A stretch of DNA of 64,000 nucleotides from assembly GCF_003345295.1 (NCBI RefSeq), contig NZ_CP031055.1:744001-808000 (forward strand), in the 5' to 3' direction. Below are positions 33,756 to 42,560 of the stretch, piece by piece. The position numbers and the translations under genes were made by a program. Under the pieces are notes generated by a model, which saw only the letters and a program-made list of their open reading frames with translations, was not told the origin of the DNA and did not search any database. Within the stretch, counting starts at the first letter, position 1. The number at the start of each line of letters is the position of its first letter. Source of the stretch: Vibrio splendidus. GTDB lineage: Bacteria; Pseudomonadota; Gammaproteobacteria; Enterobacterales; Vibrionaceae.

Positions 33756-35165
33756 TTAAGCTGGAATCTCGCCATTGGTCGTATTCGACAGGGCTTGTGC
33801 TTTGTACTGTTCTGTATTCAATGAGCCGTTAGTCTTAGCAGTAAGAACACCAGACAACATCGACCCAGAGATATTGAGAGCGGTGCGTGCCATATCAATC
33901 AAGGCTTCAATAGATACCAGTATCGCTACAATCGTGATGTCCAATCCCATGATGGTTAGCACGGCAACCGCTGCAAAGGTCGCACCGCCGCCTACACCCG
34001 CAATACCGAATGAAGCAATGGCAATCACGGCAATAAGTTGTAGAACAAAGCTCAAATCAATCGGGATACCCATCACTTGTGCAGCCATGATGGCAAGCAT
34101 TGCAGGGTAAATACCGGCACAACCGTTTTGGCCAATGCTGGTCCCGAATGTTGCCGACATATTGGCTGTCTCTTCATCTACACCAAGGCGCTGAGTTTGT
34201 GTTTCAACGTTTAGCGGAATGGCTGCCATGCTTGAGCGAGAACCAAATCCGAACACCAGTACGGGCCAAGATTTTTTAGCGAATGTCTTCGGAGACAAAC
34301 CAAACAAGCCAACAAGTACAAGGTGAACAATGAACATCGCTGCGATCGCCGCGTAGCTTGCAATAACGAATCGGCCCATTTCAGAGAGTGCGAACAAATC
34401 GTTGCTCATCATGAACTTGGTCATTAAAGCAAATACGCCATAAGGGGTGAGCTTAAGTATTTCTCGCACCATCGATAGCACGACTTCTTTTGCTGCATTG
34501 ATGAAATCAACAAAGCTTTGCACTTTCTCTGGCTTACGCTTTTTCACTTGGAGAATGCTAAAACCAAGGAATATACCGAATAGAACCGTCGATAGTGTTG
34601 AGGTTCTTTCTGCGCCAGTCAGCATTTCAAAAATATTGGTCGGGATGATAGACAACACCAAGCTTGTGAAGGTGTTGTTCGACATCAGCTCTTGAGTCGA
34701 TAGCAGGCTATCGCTGCGCGCTTCAATGGCAGTGCTAGTTCCCATTGCATTGACTAAGCTGTTCGCGTCGATGTTGAACAAGTAGATACTCGCAATTCCG
34801 ATTACTGCAGAAATAGCCACGGTGAAAATCAACACGCCAATCACTTTAGGTGCGATTTTCGAGAGTGCACTGGTGCCTTCTACATTCATGATGGAAGCTG
34901 TCATGGCAACAAACACTAACGGTATTACTATCATCTGGAGTAGCTTGACGTAGCCATTACCGAACAAAGAGATAAGCTCTGAGAACTGCAAGCCAGCCGC
35001 GCTGTCGGTGCCCAGTACTACTTGGATAATGCCACCAAACAGAAGGCCGCCAACCAGTGCGCTAAGAACGCGGAAGTTGAAGCTTTTTTTCTGTTTTTTA
35101 AAGCGAGATAACACGACGTAAAAGCCGAGAAAAATGGCACTCAGTGCCAGTAACGTAAAGCTCAT
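33756..35165 (-). CDS. tcyP: L-cystine:cation symporter TcyP-like
   Basis: A 469-residue dicarboxylate/amino-acid:cation symporter. Motifs match E. coli TcyP (YdjN) as I remember it: NGYVKLLQMIVIPLVFVAMTAS, FGSRSSMAAIPLNVETQTQRLGV, SIGQNGCAGIYPAMLAIM and GVGGGATFAAVAVLTIMGL. It is expected to import L-cystine. It lies upstream of the CoA-disulfide-reductase-like and rhodanese genes on the same strand (about 95 and 127 bp gaps), suggesting co-regulated use of imported disulfide. Confidence 0.88.
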   Translation of the reverse strand: MSFTLLALSAIFLGFYVVLSRFKKQKKSFNFRVLSALVGGLLFGGIIQVVLGTDSAAGLQFSELISLFGNGYVKLLQMIVIPLVFVAMTASIMNVEGTSALSKIAPKVIGVLIFTVAISAVIGIASIYLFNIDANSLVNAMGTSTAIEARSDSLLSTQELMSNNTFTSLVLSIIPTNIFEMLTGAERTSTLSTVLFGIFLGFSILQVKKRKPEKVQSFVDFINAAKEVVLSMVREILKLTPYGVFALMTKFMMSNDLFALSEMGRFVIASYAAIAAMFIVHLVLVGLFGLSPKTFAKKSWPVLVFGFGSRSSMAAIPLNVETQTQRLGVDEETANMSATFGTSIGQNGCAGIYPAMLAIMAAQVMGIPIDLSFVLQLIAVIAIASFGIAGVGGGATFAAVAVLTIMGLDITIVAILVSIEALIDMARTALNISGSMLSGVLTAKTNGSLNTEQYKAQALSNTTNGEIPA

Positions 35166-35343
35166 TTTAAGCTCCTATATCTACATCAAATAAAAGCACT
35201 GGAGTGGGGCACATAACGTGTGTGAGGTGGTGTTTTACCAAAGGCGCACAAGGTTTGAAGCGTTGTCCAGTGAAGGAATATCTGTAAGACGAAGCTTGAT
35301 TAAAAAAGACGGTAAAAAATCACAATTAATTTTCAAATAAGAA

Positions 35344-35377
35344 AACGGTGCTATGACGAATCCGCCATAGCACCGTT
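35344..35377. terminator. Terminator after the amidohydrolase upstream of tcyP
   Basis: AACGGTGCTATG (35344-35355) and CATAGCACCGTT (35366-35377) form a perfect 12-bp stem. On the minus strand the right side continues TTCTTATTT. It lies 27 bp past the stop of the gene at 35404. Confidence 0.8.
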
Positions 35378-35403
35378 GTTTATTCTAATCTTTAGGTTCT
35401 TAA

Positions 35404-36666
35404 TTAGAGGTTATTTTTATATACCTTGCCGTCTTTCATGATCAGCTTTTGTGTCTCTGTGTTGGCAACACACGCTACGCCTTCGAGTGGGTTGCCATCG
35501 ATGATCAATAGGTCGGCATACGCGCCTTCAACAATCAGACCTAACTTGCCTTCTTGGTATGGGTGTTGGTACGTCGACATCTCGAACAAACGCCCACAGT
35601 TTGATGTCGCCATGCGAAGTGCGGTGATGGTATCGAACACTTGTTCAATCGCACCTAGTTCATTCAATTGTGTCGCATGAACATTGGTTTCGCCGACACA
35701 GTCGGTACCAAAGGCGATGTTCTGGATGTCGTATTTTTTAATTAGCTCTGCCGACTTGAACATGGCTTTACCTACACGTTCTGTCTTGCGATAGGTTTCT
35801 TCGTTTGGCAGTGGGATCTTGCGTTCTGCAATCAGTGAAGAGGTAAAGTAAGACGGAATCACCCAAATGCCTTTCTCTTTGATGATCTCGGCAATGTCGT
35901 CATCCATAATTGTTGCGTGTTCGAAAGACATCACGCCCGCTTCGGCTGCTCGACGCATGGCATCGGAGGTGTGGATGTGCGCGGCAACATAAGTACCGTA
36001 ATCCGAAGCAGCCTCAACGGCGGCTTTCATCTCGTCTGATGTGAATTGGAGTGTGTCTAGTGGGTCGAACGTTGAAGATGCACCGCCGCCAGCCATGATT
36101 TTGATTTGTGAAGCACCCATGAATAACTGCTCACGTACGGCTTTCAAGACTTCTGAGCGACCATCTGCCACTTTCATTGCGCCTTGCTTCATCATTGGCG
36201 AGTCTTCGTGTCCATTGGCTAATCGTTCTTGCGCTTGGTTTTGACGGTAATCGGAGTGACCACAGGTTTGAGATATCGCCGCCATTGAAGGAAGAATACG
36301 AGGGCCGGTTGCGTAGCCGTTATCGATACTTTTCTTAAGGCCAAGCGTGTTGCCCGCCACATCACGAATGGTGGTAAAGCCGCGCATCAACATCTCTTCT
36401 GAAATCTTTGCTGAGCGAATCGCCACTTCTTCACGAGTCATTGTATCAATGACATTAAAAGAGGCAGAGAGCGTGATATGAACGTGCGCATCAATCAGGC
36501 CTGGCATGACCGTACCGCCTTGAGCATCAATCGTTTCATCGGCAATCGTTGGGTCAATCTCTCCAATCTGAGTGATCAAGTTATCTTCGATGAGGATTGA
36601 TACGTTCTCGATTAAGTTGTTATCAACACCGTTAAATATGTTCGCGTTAATGATTAGCTTTTTCAT
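35404..36666 (-). CDS. Amidohydrolase (imidazolonepropionase-like)
   Basis: 420 residues from ATG 36666 (AAAGGTG upstream). A metal-dependent TIM-barrel amidohydrolase: HxH in MPGLIDAHVHITLSA, a likely carbamylated Lys in ASQIKIMAGGG, His in VAAHIHTSDAMRRAAEAG and FEHATIMDDD, and Asp in IAFGTDCVGE. It resembles the branch of prolidase-like or Xaa-Arg/aryldialkyl amidohydrolases that carry the motif GFTTIRDVAGN. No signal peptide. Substrate unknown; it is just upstream of tcyP but separated by a terminator. Confidence 0.88.
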   Translation of the reverse strand: MKKLIINANIFNGVDNNLIENVSILIEDNLITQIGEIDPTIADETIDAQGGTVMPGLIDAHVHITLSASFNVIDTMTREEVAIRSAKISEEMLMRGFTTIRDVAGNTLGLKKSIDNGYATGPRILPSMAAISQTCGHSDYRQNQAQERLANGHEDSPMMKQGAMKVADGRSEVLKAVREQLFMGASQIKIMAGGGASSTFDPLDTLQFTSDEMKAAVEAASDYGTYVAAHIHTSDAMRRAAEAGVMSFEHATIMDDDIAEIIKEKGIWVIPSYFTSSLIAERKIPLPNEETYRKTERVGKAMFKSAELIKKYDIQNIAFGTDCVGETNVHATQLNELGAIEQVFDTITALRMATSNCGRLFEMSTYQHPYQEGKLGLIVEGAYADLLIIDGNPLEGVACVANTETQKLIMKDGKVYKNNL

Positions 36667-37071
36667 AGTCTGCACCTTTTGGAAATGAGTGTGTGTCGCT
36701 GATGGAGTAATAATATGGGGTGCAGCATTTGAAGAATGGCCATTTGGTGACAAGCAATGACGAGACTTATCTTTTGGTGCTTTTCTATATTTCTAAGTTT
36801 TTCCTATTCGAACGTTAAGGTGTATTTCAAATCGTCGTCACCTTGTGTTGAGAATCAATTTACCGAACTGTAACTGGCTCTGAAACGGAAGGATTAAGGA
36901 AAATACTGAATTAGTTCATAGGCTTATTGACCGAACGTTAAGTTGACAATATCTTATAAAATGTTAAATCGGTGTCAGTATTTGGGGGCTCTGACATTGG
37001 TCTGAAATTTAAGTTCGTTCTATGAGGCAACATCCTTACATCAAGAAAAATATATGGTTAAGGATTAACTC
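36667..37071. other. Intergenic region before the repeat lipoprotein
   Basis: 405 bp. It holds the first copy of a 30-bp element (36804-36833) shared with 38750-38779, and the 11-mer CGAACGTTAAG again at 36932-36942 followed directly by TTGACA. No gene is visible. The promoter for the lipoprotein gene at 37072 must be here but its -10 is not clear. Confidence 0.55.
36804..36833 (+). repeat. 30-bp upstream element, copy 1
   Basis: CTATTCGAACG(T)TAAG(G)TGTATTTCAAATC, 28 of 30 identical to 38750-38779. Weaker similarity (TAAGTTTT) extends leftward in both. It lies 239 bp before the lipoprotein start. Confidence 0.8.
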
Positions 37072-38487
37072 ATGAAAAAACAAAATATCTCGGCAGTCGC
37101 CCTTTTAGCACTGATTATTACAGGTTGTGGCGGAGAAAGTTCGTCAGGAGGTGACAGTACAACTTCTAACAACGCTAATGCTCCAAGTAATCCAAGTAAT
37201 CCAAGTAATCCAAGTAATCCAAGTAATCCAAGTAATCCAAGTAATCCAAGTAATCCAAGTAATCCAAGTAATCCAAGTAATCCCGACTCATCATCTACCT
37301 CTCAGCAGCCTGACATTAAAGCTCTTAGCAACAATATGATTTTTGCTATCGAAGGCTTTGTCGATACAACGGCTCCGATCAGAAATTATTCTTCTATTTC
37401 CGTTAAAAATGAACTGCCTGCATTCAAAGGTGGGGATACTCAGAAGGTTGATGTGGATATCGCGGTACCAACGATCGTTATCGATAATGGCAGTAACTTT
37501 GTTAACGATTGGCACTGTTATGAAACCGCAGGGTTAAGCGCGCAAAGGAAAAGTCATCAGTTACTTGTGGACGGTACAATTTCTGAATATCGATACGATA
37601 TGCAAAGCAACGCTTGTTCTAGTGAGCTCTTGGGATCGTATGTGTTTAACGATGCGGTGTTCGACAGTTCGTTGGAATTTAAAACCGTTGGCAGCGTAGT
37701 TTCCAAAGATGAGAACGGAGTGGAGTCTAATCTACCCACTTATGATTTTATCGCTCAAGCTTATGGAGAGCAGTCAAAAGAGCGGTTTGGTGATTCTTGG
37801 GAATTATTACAGCGCGATAAAATTAATGCAGCAGCTAAGGAGGTTGGGACCTCGATCTTTGAGTTGAACACTTCATCTGGAAAGATCGATTTGGATTTAG
37901 GTCAGCTTAATAGCTACACTCTCATCGATTTCTCTTCACTAGATACAAATCAATTATTGAATGGTGCGGTTTGGGGGATGCCTGGCCAAGGCGTTGCCGA
38001 TGAAAAATGGTGCCGAATTGTGAACATTCCGGAAGATCTAAGCCAGAACAGTATTAAGTACCAATCTGTCATCTCAACAAATTGTGCGAGGTCGACACAA
38101 CGTTATTGTGATGCCTTTGGTTCATCATTTCCGAGTGGTAACTACCCACCAGCAGCTCCTATCGCTTGGGATAGTAACACGGCGAGTAATGCCCAGTTGA
38201 ACTCTGATGAGCAGTACCGAAGAGATGCTCAAGGTCACTTTGTTGTGAACAGTTCTGGTCAGAATGCGTTTGTCCTCTCATCCAATTCGGTTGTGATTCC
38301 TATTTTTGGTTACACCAGTCCGCGAAGTGATGGGCAAGTTAACAATGCCGGTCTTAATAGTTGGGCTGGTCACGAAGGTCACTGCCAAAACGTGATGAAT
38401 AGCCGACACACAAAGATGGGGATTGGATACAAAGTCAGTAAGTCAGATACATCGAAGATGTCTTATTGGACGCAAGATTTCAACTAA
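37072..38487 (+). CDS. Lipoprotein with Ser-Asn-Pro repeat linker
   Basis: 471 residues. The signal peptide ends in a lipobox (LIITGCGGES), so it is a lipoprotein. Residues about 22-37 are a Ser/Asn/Gly linker, then an uninterrupted run of eleven Pro-Ser-Asn triplets encoded by eleven perfect 9-bp DNA repeats. The remaining 390 residues contain several cysteines in pairs (DWHCYETAG, CARSTQRYC, EGHCQN), suggesting disulfides, but I recognise no domain. Repeat linkers of this kind hold a surface domain away from the membrane. Function unknown. Confidence 0.85.
   Translation: MKKQNISAVALLALIITGCGGESSSGGDSTTSNNANAPSNPSNPSNPSNPSNPSNPSNPSNPSNPSNPSNPDSSSTSQQPDIKALSNNMIFAIEGFVDTTAPIRNYSSISVKNELPAFKGGDTQKVDVDIAVPTIVIDNGSNFVNDWHCYETAGLSAQRKSHQLLVDGTISEYRYDMQSNACSSELLGSYVFNDAVFDSSLEFKTVGSVVSKDENGVESNLPTYDFIAQAYGEQSKERFGDSWELLQRDKINAAAKEVGTSIFELNTSSGKIDLDLGQLNSYTLIDFSSLDTNQLLNGAVWGMPGQGVADEKWCRIVNIPEDLSQNSIKYQSVISTNCARSTQRYCDAFGSSFPSGNYPPAAPIAWDSNTASNAQLNSDEQYRRDAQGHFVVNSSGQNAFVLSSNSVVIPIFGYTSPRSDGQVNNAGLNSWAGHEGHCQNVMNSRHTKMGIGYKVSKSDTSKMSYWTQDFN
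37183..37281 (+). repeat. 9-bp tandem repeat, 11 perfect copies
   Basis: CCAAGTAAT repeats without a single mismatch from 37183 to 37281. Copy number change would alter the protein in steps of three residues without frameshift. Confidence 0.97.
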
Positions 38488-38544
38488 CACACTCATTGCT
38501 TAAATACGGGTCATCCATTTAGCGTCTCTATTCTTTCTTTAGTT

Positions 38545-38634
38545 GGTAGTGGCAGGTTACTCGGTAGTGGAAGGTTACTTGGGAGTAGCAAATTACTCGA
38601 GAGTGGCACTTTGCTCGATAGTGCCATTTTACTT
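38545..38634 (+). repeat. 18-bp degenerate tandem repeat, five copies
   Basis: Units start at 38545, 38563, 38581, 38599 and 38617. Unit 1 is GGTAGTGGCAGGTTACTC; unit 2 differs from it at two positions. It lies in the 323-bp gap after the lipoprotein stop. Read in frame with that gene the repeats translate as GSGRLL, GSGRLL, GSSKLL, ESGTLL, DSAILL, and the frame stays open beyond its TAA until about 38690. Confidence 0.8.
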
Positions 38635-38749
38635 TACAGTGATACGTGGTCGATCAGGATTATTGAAGGTGGAGGTGCGAAGACATTATGACGATTCATT
38701 TGTGTTGTGAATGATTTTGAGTGGTGTCATGAAATGGTAAGTTTTGCTT

Positions 38750-38779
38750 CTATTCGAACGCTAAGATGTATTTCAAATC
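38750..38779 (+). repeat. 30-bp upstream element, copy 2
   Basis: CTATTCGAACG(C)TAAG(A)TGTATTTCAAATC, 28 of 30 identical to 36804-36833, 32 bp before the ATG of the membrane-protein gene at 38811. Confidence 0.8.
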
Positions 38780-38810
38780 AAGGCTACTTATCAAATTAGA
38801 GAGAGACAGA

Positions 38811-39299
38811 ATGACTAAATCAGACAAAGTTTACGGGTTCAACACACCACAACGCCTATTTGTAGGTTACACGTTAGCCGTGCTGGTGGACTTAGTCGTG
38901 CTTAACTTTTTCGATGAGTACTGGGACTTCGTCAACATTGAATCTTTCACTATTTCTTTGATAGCGGCGTTGTTACTGCAGTTATTGTTGAAGCTCTCTA
39001 TTGGCTTAGAACACAAGGTAGCGGATTACTTCAAACAGAAATCTGGAACGGCACCTAAGGTGTATCGAGCGCTGTCGACATACATTATTCTTGTTGGCTC
39101 AAAATTTGTCATGCTAGAAGCGATAAACCTTATGTTCGGTGACAAGGTGAGCTTCACAGGCCCTTGGGGCGGTGTGGTAGCGTTCTTCGCTGTGGTATTT
39201 ACGATTCTGGTTGCTGAAGTGATTGTATCGAAGATCTACTTTGCTCTGGATGAAAAGCAAGAATCAAATGAGAAAGCACTAAAAGAGCCCAACGCGTAA
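38811..39299 (+). CDS. Hypothetical four-helix membrane protein
   Basis: 162 residues from ATG 38811, chosen because GAGAGAGACAGA lies directly upstream; the frame extends 15 codons further without support. Four hydrophobic segments are visible (around residues 17-37, 46-66, 90-112 and 122-147). The N-terminus is TKSDKVYGFNTPQRLFVGY and the C-terminus is charged. I do not recognise the family. It shares a 30-bp upstream element with the lipoprotein gene, suggesting common control. Confidence 0.8.
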   Translation: MTKSDKVYGFNTPQRLFVGYTLAVLVDLVVLNFFDEYWDFVNIESFTISLIAALLLQLLLKLSIGLEHKVADYFKQKSGTAPKVYRALSTYIILVGSKFVMLEAINLMFGDKVSFTGPWGGVVAFFAVVFTILVAEVIVSKIYFALDEKQESNEKALKEPNA

Positions 39300-39328
39300 C
39301 AGAACTAAAATACATATGTGAATAACAG

Positions 39329-39360
39329 ACGAGCCAGCTGAATAAGCTGGCTCGTTTTCG
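39329..39360. terminator. Terminator after the four-helix membrane protein
   Basis: ACGAGCCAGCT (39329-39339) and AGCTGGCTCGT (39345-39355) form a perfect 11-bp stem with loop GAATA, followed on the plus strand by TTTCG. It may also serve the convergent amidohydrolase gene. Confidence 0.87.
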
Positions 39361-39398
39361 TTTGTGTGGCGATAACCAATTCGCTCCGCTTATTGGCT

Positions 39399-41093
39399 TT
39401 ATTTTCCGTAAACCACACCCCCTCTTAACACCGTCATCAACACCTGAGTCTTGGCTATTTGTCTTGCTGACACTGTGGTGATGTCCCGGTCGAGAATGGC
39501 GAAGTCCGCTGATTTCCCAACCTCAATAGAACCTGTTACGTCTTCTATTCCAAGACTTTTGGCTGCATTGAGCGTGTAAGCGTCGATAGCTGTGTAGATA
39601 TCAGTTAGGCCTGTTTTGCCCATGATTAAGCTATTTGCGATGCCAACTAAGGGATTGATGTCGTGTACGTTCCAGTCACTGCTCAGGGTGATATTGGCGT
39701 CGGTTTTGAGTATCGCGTCTAGGTTCATCATGGCTTTGGCGCGGCGAGCACCAAGGAAGGCTTCGGCCCATTGGTGTTGATGCTTGGCTACGTAATCGGA
39801 ACCGACTTGGAAGTCCGCTGAGACATTGAGCTGCTTGAAGCGGGGAACGTCTGCACCATTGATTAACTCTATGTGAGTGAGGGTATAAGGCTTTTGCGAA
39901 CCTTGTTTACGCACGCTTTCTATCGCATCAAGAGATTCACGAACCGCACCATCACCAATCGCATGAATGTGCGCACTAAAACCGATTTTATCGAGCGCGG
40001 TTAGCCACTCTTTCATCTGTGATGGTGGAATGTAGTTTAGGCCATTGGGAGACTGTGGCAGATAGGTATCTAAATAGGGCGCGAGTGTTTTTGCTGTACC
40101 GTTAATGAAGATTCCATCGCTGTACATTTTTACCTGATCGACAAGCAGCAAGCGGTTTTTGTCATCGGAATACATCTTCTCAAATACTTCTAATTGAGAA
40201 GGCATCGCCATCGATGGATACACCCAAGGGCGTAACGACACACGCGCTGTTAAGTCTTGATTTTGCTCGGCCTCTAGCCAAACGTCATACCAACCTCGCT
40301 TCCAATACATCCGGCCGTCACCAATAGTGGTAATGCCGTGCGCAGCGGCTTCTTCAAGCCCGAACATTAACCCTTGATAGCTTTGTTCAAATAGCTCGCT
40401 TTGGCTGTTCCACGCCATCTCCATAATTTGGTCGCCAGCATTATCTAATAAGATGCCATTGAGCTTGCCGCTGTCTTGGTCTTTTAAATAAGCGCCACCT
40501 TGTGGATCAGGAGATTGTTGGCTGATTCTAGCTATTTTTAATGCTTTCGAGTTGACCCACATCGAGTGAGAGGTTTGCTCCATAAGCACCACGGGGCGAT
40601 CAGGGAAGATGCTGTCGATGATCTCAAGTGGTGTGTATTCAGAGTCGCTGTCGAGTGTTGACTCAAGAGAAAAGCCATAACCCATTAGCCAACCTCTGCC
40701 ATTGGTCTCGGCATTGATTTTACAGGCTTCTAAGTAAGGGATTTGCTCTTCTAATGTGGCTTCAGAATCCAGTTCGCAATTGCCACCCAGCTCTGAGGCG
40801 GCTTCAAATACATGGTTATGATTATCAATGAACCCCGGCAAAACAAAGGCATTCTCCAAGTCGATGACATCGGTATTCTGTCCTTGAAAAGCTTTCGCTT
40901 GTGAATTGTCACCGATGAAGATGATCTTGCCTTTATGGGTAACGATCGAGTCTGATTCGCGATGCCCATATATGTCGGCATTGGTAAAGATCTGGTCTGC
41001 GGTTAGGGTTTGAGAAAAAGCCGATGGCACAGTGACTAGGCTAACGAATAATGCAATCCATGCAGTGCGTGGCAAAGTGAGCTTATTGTTCAT
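39399..41093 (-). CDS. Exported amidohydrolase (YtcJ/AmdP-like)
   Basis: 564 residues. Signal peptide MNNKLTLPRTAWIALFVSLVTVPSAFSQ. Amidohydrolase-3 type motifs: LPGFIDNHNHVFEAASELGG (HxH), VKMYSDGIFINGTAKTLAPY, FSAHIHAIGDGAVRESLDAIE, and LSSDWNVHDINPLVGI near the C-terminus, with the terminal GKSADFAILD. Members deacylate or hydrolyse varied amides and urethanes. The predicted export is less common for the family. Downstream of the short gene at 41219 on the same strand; the divergent AraC gene at 41550 may regulate it. Confidence 0.87.
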   Translation of the reverse strand: MNNKLTLPRTAWIALFVSLVTVPSAFSQTLTADQIFTNADIYGHRESDSIVTHKGKIIFIGDNSQAKAFQGQNTDVIDLENAFVLPGFIDNHNHVFEAASELGGNCELDSEATLEEQIPYLEACKINAETNGRGWLMGYGFSLESTLDSDSEYTPLEIIDSIFPDRPVVLMEQTSHSMWVNSKALKIARISQQSPDPQGGAYLKDQDSGKLNGILLDNAGDQIMEMAWNSQSELFEQSYQGLMFGLEEAAAHGITTIGDGRMYWKRGWYDVWLEAEQNQDLTARVSLRPWVYPSMAMPSQLEVFEKMYSDDKNRLLLVDQVKMYSDGIFINGTAKTLAPYLDTYLPQSPNGLNYIPPSQMKEWLTALDKIGFSAHIHAIGDGAVRESLDAIESVRKQGSQKPYTLTHIELINGADVPRFKQLNVSADFQVGSDYVAKHQHQWAEAFLGARRAKAMMNLDAILKTDANITLSSDWNVHDINPLVGIANSLIMGKTGLTDIYTAIDAYTLNAAKSLGIEDVTGSIEVGKSADFAILDRDITTVSARQIAKTQVLMTVLRGGVVYGK

Positions 41094-41218
41094 TATTATT
41101 TATTCCATGTTCCACTGTTTAATAAGTATAGAAAGCGAGTGGCCAGTGTGAAACTCTACATGAATGACAGATAAAAGCTGCGACTAATCAATAAATTGTG
41201 GCTTGAACAAATCTTCAA

Positions 41219-41395
41219 TCACGACTCCTGTTTTAGGCTCTTACGCAGATCTTTTCTGTATTCGTCATAAGAGTTATAGCCATAGAGTTTCCAAGTGTGA
41301 TCACCCTTAATGTTGTGGTTGTAGGTGATCTCGCCTATCCACTGCTGACGTGTGGCAAGAATCATATCGCGAATTTTTAATAATAAAGTGTCCAT
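41219..41395 (-). CDS. Small hypothetical protein
   Basis: 58 residues from ATG 41395, with the strong ribosome site AGGAGAG upstream; the frame is open further back but less well supported. It begins MDTLLLKIRDMILATRQQW and contains HTWKLYGYNSYDEYRKDLRKSL, rich in aromatic and basic residues. No signal or membrane segment. Not recognised. It lies upstream of the exported amidohydrolase on the same strand and is divergent from the AraC gene. Confidence 0.65.
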   Translation of the reverse strand: MDTLLLKIRDMILATRQQWIGEITYNHNIKGDHTWKLYGYNSYDEYRKDLRKSLKQES

Positions 41396-41549
41396 AGTTG
41401 CTCTCCTGATTAAGTTCACCTGAAGTATATTTAGCGGTGACAACCGGATGAGTATCGTTAGCGCAATGTTCAATACTTTTCAGTCAATGTGCTAATCTAA
41501 ATGGTTTGATGCGTATACTTTCAATATTAAAACGTCACTGAGCATCACA

Positions 41550-42410
41550 ATGAAAGGTTACTTGGAAAAAGTGCCACAACGAATTGGCACATCATGGCGC
41601 TATAAGAAAATCGTCGAGAACTGTAAAAGCTATGGTTGGCACCGACATGAAGAGTACGAGATCGCGATTCATCGTCACTTTACTGGCCATAGCTTTATTG
41701 GGCATCACCAAAGCGATGTGTTTCACAACCACATGATCTTGGTTGGGCCAGATTTACCTCATGCTATCTATTCGGACGAGAGCGCTGATGATTCGCGAAT
41801 ATGTGAAACGCACGTAGTTTGGTTTCGCAAAGATTGGATAGAGCAATTGATAGCGTGCTGTCGAGAGCTCGAACCGCTACGTGTATTGCTAGAAGAATCA
41901 AAGAAAGGGCTTCAGTTTTCACCCGCGACTGCAGAGAAAGCGACGGAATTGTTGAATAAGGTGATGAACCAGTCGCCACATCAACAACTGCTTACCTTGT
42001 TCTCTTTGTTTGCACTTTTGCTTGAGGATCAAGAGGTAGTGCAGTTGATTAACCCTGTCTTCAACTCGGATGATGAAGATGAAGTCAGCGATAAGTTGGA
42101 CAAGGTTGAAGCTTTCTTGGTGAACAATTTTAATCACGACATCTCGGTTAATGACTTAGCCAAGCATCTCTACATTAGTGAGAGTAGCGTTAGGCGCTTA
42201 TTTCAAAAACACTACAACGAGAGTTTTAGTCAAAGGCTAAAGAAAATTAGGCTCAATGTGGCGTGTGATTTATTGATTAATACTTCACTGCCAGTGAATC
42301 TGATTTTGGAGAAAGTGGGATACGACAACCAAGCCAACTTTAATCGCCAGTTTAAATCGTATAAGCAGGTGACTCCGACTCAATATCGAATAGCAATGAA
42401 ACACCATTGA
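41550..42410 (+). CDS. AraC-family regulator (cupin-type N-terminus)
   Basis: 286 residues. The N-terminal half is a cupin-like sensor (SYGWHRHEEYEIAIHRHFTGHSFIGHHQSDV). The C-terminus has the two AraC HTHs: ISVNDLAKHLYISESSVRRLFQKHYNESFSQRLKKIRLNVACDLL and VNLILEKVGYDNQANFNRQFKSYKQVTPTQYR. Divergent from the small gene and amidohydrolase at 39399-41395 and upstream of blc; which of these it controls is unknown. Confidence 0.9.
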   Translation: MKGYLEKVPQRIGTSWRYKKIVENCKSYGWHRHEEYEIAIHRHFTGHSFIGHHQSDVFHNHMILVGPDLPHAIYSDESADDSRICETHVVWFRKDWIEQLIACCRELEPLRVLLEESKKGLQFSPATAEKATELLNKVMNQSPHQQLLTLFSLFALLLEDQEVVQLINPVFNSDDEDEVSDKLDKVEAFLVNNFNHDISVNDLAKHLYISESSVRRLFQKHYNESFSQRLKKIRLNVACDLLINTSLPVNLILEKVGYDNQANFNRQFKSYKQVTPTQYRIAMKHH

Positions 42411-42560
42411 TTCATTCACAGACTAAACCATTCACATAAGATTCTGAATAAATTACAGTTAGGTGAACTTTAAAAATGGATTTAACGTATTACCAAGGAT
42501 GTAAGTTTATGTTTTCACAAGGCTTACTCTCATTACTAATAAAAAAAAGCCGAGGTTAGG

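Noticed and set aside
37183..37281. CRISPR array
   Set aside because: Repeats are contiguous 9-mers without spacers inside a coding frame.
37127..37339. Second open frame through the 9-bp repeat
   Set aside because: A 9-bp repeat is open in several frames by necessity; the lipoprotein frame has the signal peptide and length.
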